A stretch of DNA of 64,000 nucleotides from Gnetum montanum (lineage: Eukaryota; Streptophyta; Gnetopsida; Gnetales; Gnetaceae). The notes below the pieces were generated by a model that was not told where the DNA came from, did no database searches, and was given only the letters and a program-made list of their open reading frames with translations. Below are positions 60,001 to 64,000 of the stretch, one piece after another. The stretch's first letter is position 1, and each line of letters starts with the position of its first letter. The DNA lies in assembly GCA_015680685.1 (NCBI GenBank), contig MNCI01037516.1, positions 263,429 to 327,428 on the forward strand, in the 5' to 3' direction. The position numbers and the translations under genes are program-made.

Positions 60001-60420
60001 ATCATGACATCTACACTACCAATAAACATGATATTTGTTAATAATGTTTATTAGGTTCCTTGAATCCAAGAACTCTACAATTAGCTTATTAGGATCTAAG
60101 GGTTGAAGAGATGAGTCATCATGATGTATCTTTATCATCTTGGTAGCTGTGTGGAGAGCCATCATCACCTATAATTCAAATGTATGGGATTTTCCTCCAT
60201 AAAATGATGAAGTGGGGTCCCATGGGCATTATGGTTCCCTTGGTGATGCATGATGTACTAAAAGCAAATGTCTAACTTTATGTATAGTAACTAGTATGCT
60301 ATCAAGTAGGAATATTACTTTATGAGTTGTAATGCACTACTATGAGTTGTAGTGTGCTATCTTAGCAATTTCTTAGTTGGATAGCACTAATACAAGTCTT
60401 TTGAAGCCCTTTTCGTCATG

Positions 60421-60460
60421 TATAAATATGTGTTCCTACTATGCTAAGAGGCATCAGAGC
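60421..60460 (+). promoter_or_regulatory. Candidate pararetroviral promoter and Met-tRNA primer site
   Basis: TATA box tataaatat at 60421-60429, followed at 60449-60460 by aggcatcagagc, 10/12 identical to the initiator-tRNA-Met primer site tggtatcagagc used by caulimovirids. This would mark the origin of the circular viral genome, so the copy ends near here. Confidence 0.5.
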
Positions 60461-60676
60461 AAATACATCTTAAGTGAAGTTTCAAGATCCTTAGAAGCAT
60501 TCTTATTCTATGAATTCTTCATTAGCTTCTTACTTGTATCTCTAGATTCTCCAGTGTGAATAATATAATCTTGAGGTAAGTTTTTTTTTTAAGTCTCTCT
60601 GCCTTGCTTTTGTTGTTTATTCTTCTACTTTGTAAGTGTTTGAGGTATGAATGATTGTGAGAAATTTGGGCAAGAT

Positions 60677-60702
60677 TTTAGGATTTAGGGTTTAGGGTTT
60701 AG
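60677..60702. repeat. Short telomere-type repeat (TTTAGGG)
   Basis: ttta-gga-tttaggg-tttaggg-tttag: two perfect and flanking partial plant telomere units. It may be an interstitial relic or an end-filling scar next to the integrated virus. Confidence 0.6.
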
Positions 60703-60779
60703 ATAACAAAAATATAGATTAACAAGTGTTCATAATATTTTTTTCATGCTTCTATAATGATTAGCACAAAATAGCAAAC

Positions 60780-61950
60780 TTAATCAATCTTGACTCTATC
60801 CAACTCAGCAATGATCTCCTCACACTTAATGATGTGCCTCAAGAACTAGTCAGCATGACACTTTGTAGACTTTGATTCCACAATATCGATCATATCCTTC
60901 TCAACATAAAAATCAACATCTGCATTAAATGTTATTCTACCATCTTGATCAATCACATGAGTTTTAAGCTTGTAAGTCATCAACGTGGTCCTTAAAGTTG
61001 ATTCATTAATGTCCATGAACTTTGCAAGCTTCTCAATAGAAATTGATATGTACAGCTTCAAGAAGCTACAAAGGCTTGGTAATCGCTCTTGTTGTCTTAT
61101 CTTAGTTAAGAATAACTTGAATTAAAGCCTACAAGAATCTTCATTATAATTTACAAGAGGTTCTTTGTAACTGGGGACTGATGGGATGATCATTTTTGGA
61201 CACATATATGAGAAACGTTCATCATACATTACTTCATCACCTTAATTCATTCTGATTATCTTCTTACCATATTTCTCCCTTAATTGAGTATTCACATTTT
61301 CTTCTACAAGTTTCACTTATGGATAGAGAAAAATTTAGATAGCCAAAAGAACATACATTTGTGCATTTTCTTTAATAAAATTTCATTAATCTATGCAAAC
61401 TATTGATGAAACTATTTTTTTTTAATAATGATGTATTATAAAACTTGGTTAAATGCTTGTATTACCTCTATATACCTTCTCAACATGAGATTTGCAAATC
61501 CATAACAGTAAACAGTTGTGATATGGCTTCCAATAATAAAATTATAGAATCCATGCTGGTTCACGTAAATGGATGTAAGGAAATTAAGTCCACTACGATA
61601 ATCACCAAGAAAGTAGTGCAAATAAAGTAATCCTTTGATACTAAAGTATCCTAAAAGCTTAAGAACATTAGTCCTTCCATTATAATCGTATCCATTAGTT
61701 GTTATAAGCATAACATTACCTTCTTCTTCCTTCCCTAATATTTGAATAATAGTTGACTTCTCTACTACAGCTTGCAAATAATTGAAAATGTTATAAACAC
61801 TCCAAATCTAGAAAAGAATGCAATAATTATCCCAGGAATGTATCTGCCATTCTTGTAGTCATTGCCATAGCTCTTGTATTTCATCATTATTAAGTTCTTC
61901 TAATTCTTTTTCTTCTTCTTCTAAAAGGGATTGCTTCTAAGCTCTTCTTC
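60780..61950 (-). pseudogene. Processed pseudogene of translation initiation factor eIF3 subunit L
   Basis: eIF3L is a PCI-domain subunit of eIF3 in the cytosol. Seen on the minus strand: NYLQAVVEKSTIIQIL (61790-61735), NGYDYNGRTNVLKLLGYFS, GSHITTVYCYGFANLMLRRY (61530-61470), then a stretch with stops (61435-61070), SIEKLAKFMDINESTLRTTL (61040-60980), MTYKLKTH, NADVDFYVEKDMIDIVESK and a C-terminus ELDRVKID with stop codon at 60780-60782. The parts are collinear without introns, so it is a retrocopy. The N-terminal half is missing (5' truncation), typical of LINE-mediated copies. No poly-A tail is evident. Confidence 0.82.
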
Positions 61951-62199
61951 TACAAAAACTCACTTCGATGCAAAAGCAAGGCTTAGAATTCCATGATTTT
62001 ATGTTTTTCCTTGCCCTTAATCTTAAAACCCTACTATGTGTAATTGATATTTTACAACATAATTTCTTTAACTCTTTGCCTACCTCAATAACTTACATCC
62101 TTGGTCCCCTACTTTAGCATCTTACAATTGTTTTCCATTGAATTTCCAATAATGAAAACCTAAAACTCAAAGCTTATAACAACTATTATTACCTATGTT

Positions 62200-62475
62200 A
62201 TGTCCAACCTTGTTCACACTCACTTGCTATCATTTGGCCTCATTTGATATTATTTGACCATCATTCAACAACACTCAATGTCATTTGACATCATTTAACT
62301 TCATTAAATACCATCCTATGCTATTTTGACATCATTTAACCATGTTTGATATCATTTGAGCATCATTTATGATCATATGGCATCAGTTTGTATAATTTTT
62401 GCATGGTTTTGGCCTCATTTGAACTTTGTTCAACCTTATCCTATAACATTTGGCATCATTTGACCCCTCTTCCAT
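62200..62475. repeat. Degenerate short repeats of ATCATTTGAC type
   Basis: At least ten variants of (c)atcatttgac, atcatttggc and catttgaac occur with irregular spacing. No array boundary is clear. Confidence 0.5.
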
Positions 62476-62545
62476 CTTGTTCCACCATAAAATTCCTTTT
62501 ATGTTTCTCATTGCCCATGTTACAACCTTACTCTATCTCAGTTAG

Positions 62546-63405
62546 TGATGAAGTGTCTTAGATCAGCTATGTCGATGAGATGTCATCAACGTAGGGTTTC
62601 CCACATTGAGATGTACCCATCGATGTTGCACCCTAGTAGGTCTAAAAAATACAACACCCTAGCCATGTTAATGAAGGTCAAAATTTTAGTTTCTAGAGAA
62701 ATTCTTACAGTTTATTTCTACAAGAGATATAATAATTTTCTAAGTGCCCATAGCAGGAGTTAAGGAATGTACAAATCATTATTTGAGCACAGTTGTACCT
62801 AAGCACCGTAGTATGTGTGGCAAAACAAAAGATGAGCATTTTGATAAATGTTGTAGCACTTGGACTGGCTTAATAATTTATTTATGCATTTATTGTTTTC
62901 ATTAATTAAGTCATTAATTAAGCTAGAATGATTAAGACTTTAAGTAATTAATTAAGCTAAATAGCCTAGCACACATAAGTACAACCACTTCAAGCATATG
63001 TATAACACTTGGTAATCCCAATAGTGCTTACACTTGATCATTCAGTAGTGTTATACGTGTTCAGGATGTGTACGAAAAGTGGGACCAGATGCTTATGCGA
63101 GTAAACTTAGTTATTAATTAGCAATTAAATTAGTTGAATTAGTTAATCAATTTATTCTCAATCTATTACTAACCTTAGGGAAAAAATATAAAATAATAAA
63201 AATCATATGCCTTAATTGCACTTAACTATATAACTAAGCTTCACAAGTGTAGTTGGGAAGATAATGACCATTCCACAATTAGATTCACCTTCTAGATTAA
63301 ATCCCATGTACAAGAACACTAGAAATCCATAGAATTCAACCAGATCACATGTAAATGACTTAGTGATTTGTAGGGTTGGGCATAGGGGTACCTCACTACT
63401 CATCA
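62546..63405 (+). repeat. E4 5' LTR (Athila-like)
   Basis: 860 bp from TGATGAAGTG to CTCATCA. It is collinear with the E1 LTRs, including cagttgtacctaagcac, aattaagct, aataataaaaatcatatg and the gggtaggggtacctc-type end. The TATA box seen in the other LTRs is not recognisable. Confidence 0.85.
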
Positions 63406-63424
63406 TTGGTTTCATTACTAGGGA
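63406..63424 (+). promoter_or_regulatory. E4 primer binding site
   Basis: ttggtttcattactaggga, directly after the LTR, an eroded version of the E1 and E3 sites. Confidence 0.7.
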
Positions 63425-63564
63425 TTTTTAGCTAGTACCATGCACTATTAATCTAGAATTAGTAAAAATTACTCAACATTGTTGAAACAAACCCAACAAA
63501 GTTAAATCACAATAATTAATCAAAACTATACTACAAGCACACTAAGAAATTATTTCTAACAAAA

Positions 63565-64000
63565 ATGTCTTCTTCTTCTCATAGGCAAGACAATTCTAAG
63601 TGAACAGTATCACAAGAATGTAGAGTGATGTACACTCATCCTAATGAGTTTGCACCCAATTTCACTTATGCCCTCCATCAGGATGAATAGATACAGTGGC
63701 AAGACATGAGGGGAATGTTGTATTACCACCTGATCAATTTGTTTCCAAGATGCTACTTCAAACTCTTATAAGGTTGGGCATTGAGAAGCTTCACATAGAA
63801 TACATTGTTGAAGATCATGACTTCTAAGACTACCATTTCACTAAGACACAACACAAATAAGATTGGCAACAACAAAAGCATCACAAAGTAATGAAGGGAA
63901 AATGATTCACTAACCCCTTATTCCTGCTAAATCAAAAAGATAATGAGAAAACTCTTTTTGAGTATTCTCAACATGTAGACTCTCCACCTCTTGACTCTAG
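63565..64000 (+). pseudogene. E4 gag start, decayed, cut by window end
   Basis: ATG at 63565 reads MSSSSHRQDNSK then a stop. Later blocks (THPNEFAPNFTYALHQDE) match E1 (LDEYVLDFTFILHQDE) and E3 (HPNEYVLDFTFILHQDE). Stops and shifts follow. The rest of the element lies beyond the window. Confidence 0.75.

Larger units (their letters stand above)
55000..60560 (+). mobile_element. Endogenous pararetrovirus relic (caulimovirid-like)
   Basis: Plus-strand order: putative movement-protein region, coat-protein-like region with a degenerate zinc knuckle, protease remnant, RT tail, RNase H, an unknown downstream frame, and a promoter with a Met-tRNA-type PBS. This order and the absence of LTRs or integrase fit Caulimoviridae integrated into a plant genome; gymnosperm 'gymnendovirus' types are a candidate. 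All frames are interrupted and much of the RT core is deleted. It cannot encode a functional virus. Confidence 0.7.

Noticed and set aside
1-64000. CRISPR array, operons or a biosynthetic gene cluster
   Set aside because: No regularly spaced repeats with unique spacers, no bacterial gene organisation, and only one intact gene.

Overview
This window is AT-rich nuclear DNA of a seed plant, more likely a gymnosperm (conifer-type) than an angiosperm. The evidence is a plant class-II O-methyltransferase gene with a spliceable intron, layers of old decayed Ty3/gypsy elements nested in each other, and an endogenous caulimovirid-like pararetrovirus. The organism call is inference; no marker in the window fixes the species. 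Only one gene looks intact. Nearly everything else is retroelement or processed-pseudogene relic, with reading frames broken mostly at codons that cytosine deamination would turn into stops.

Layout. 1-740: edge-truncated minus-strand LTR (E0). 741-2374: no gene. 2380-14622: complete plus-strand Athila-like Ty3/gypsy element (E1) with 5-bp target duplication ACTAC, decayed gag and pol, no protease, and a third decayed ORF after pol. 15609-19080: O-methyltransferase gene on the minus strand, two exons, with an intron enlarged by a partial self-duplication. 19081-22470: non-coding with short tandem repeats. 22480-37050: minus-strand Tat-type Ty3/gypsy relic (E2), order gag-PR-(8 kb gap)-RT-RNH-aRNH-INT; its RT region holds a 299-bp duplication around a single N, almost certainly an assembly scar. 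Inside the gap sits a 5-kb minus-strand LTR element (E2b, 28499-33483) that carries an intronless CCR4-type deadenylase pseudogene and a 5S rRNA-like fragment instead of gag/pol. 38948-42998: LTR pair separated by only 400 bp (E2c). 44225-54260: second Athila-like element (E3), minus strand, with LTRs, PBS, PPT, gag, PR, RT, INT and near-matching target duplications. 55000-60560: endogenous pararetrovirus relic, plus strand, with most of the RT core deleted. 60780-61950: processed pseudogene of translation factor eIF3 subunit L, minus strand. 62546-64000: 5' LTR, PBS and gag start of a third Athila-like element (E4), plus strand, cut by the window end.

E0, E1, E3 and E4 belong to one LTR superfamily: the complete copies share the TGATGA start and (Y)ATCA end, most keep a TATAAATA box, and E1, E3 and E4 share an Asp-tRNA-type primer site of the form TTGGCRCC. 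No cooperative gene system such as an operon, CRISPR array or biosynthetic cluster is visible. The most interesting items are the gene-carrying LTR element E2b, the rearranged O-methyltransferase gene, the protease-less E1 with its extra ORF, and the RT-deleted pararetrovirus.
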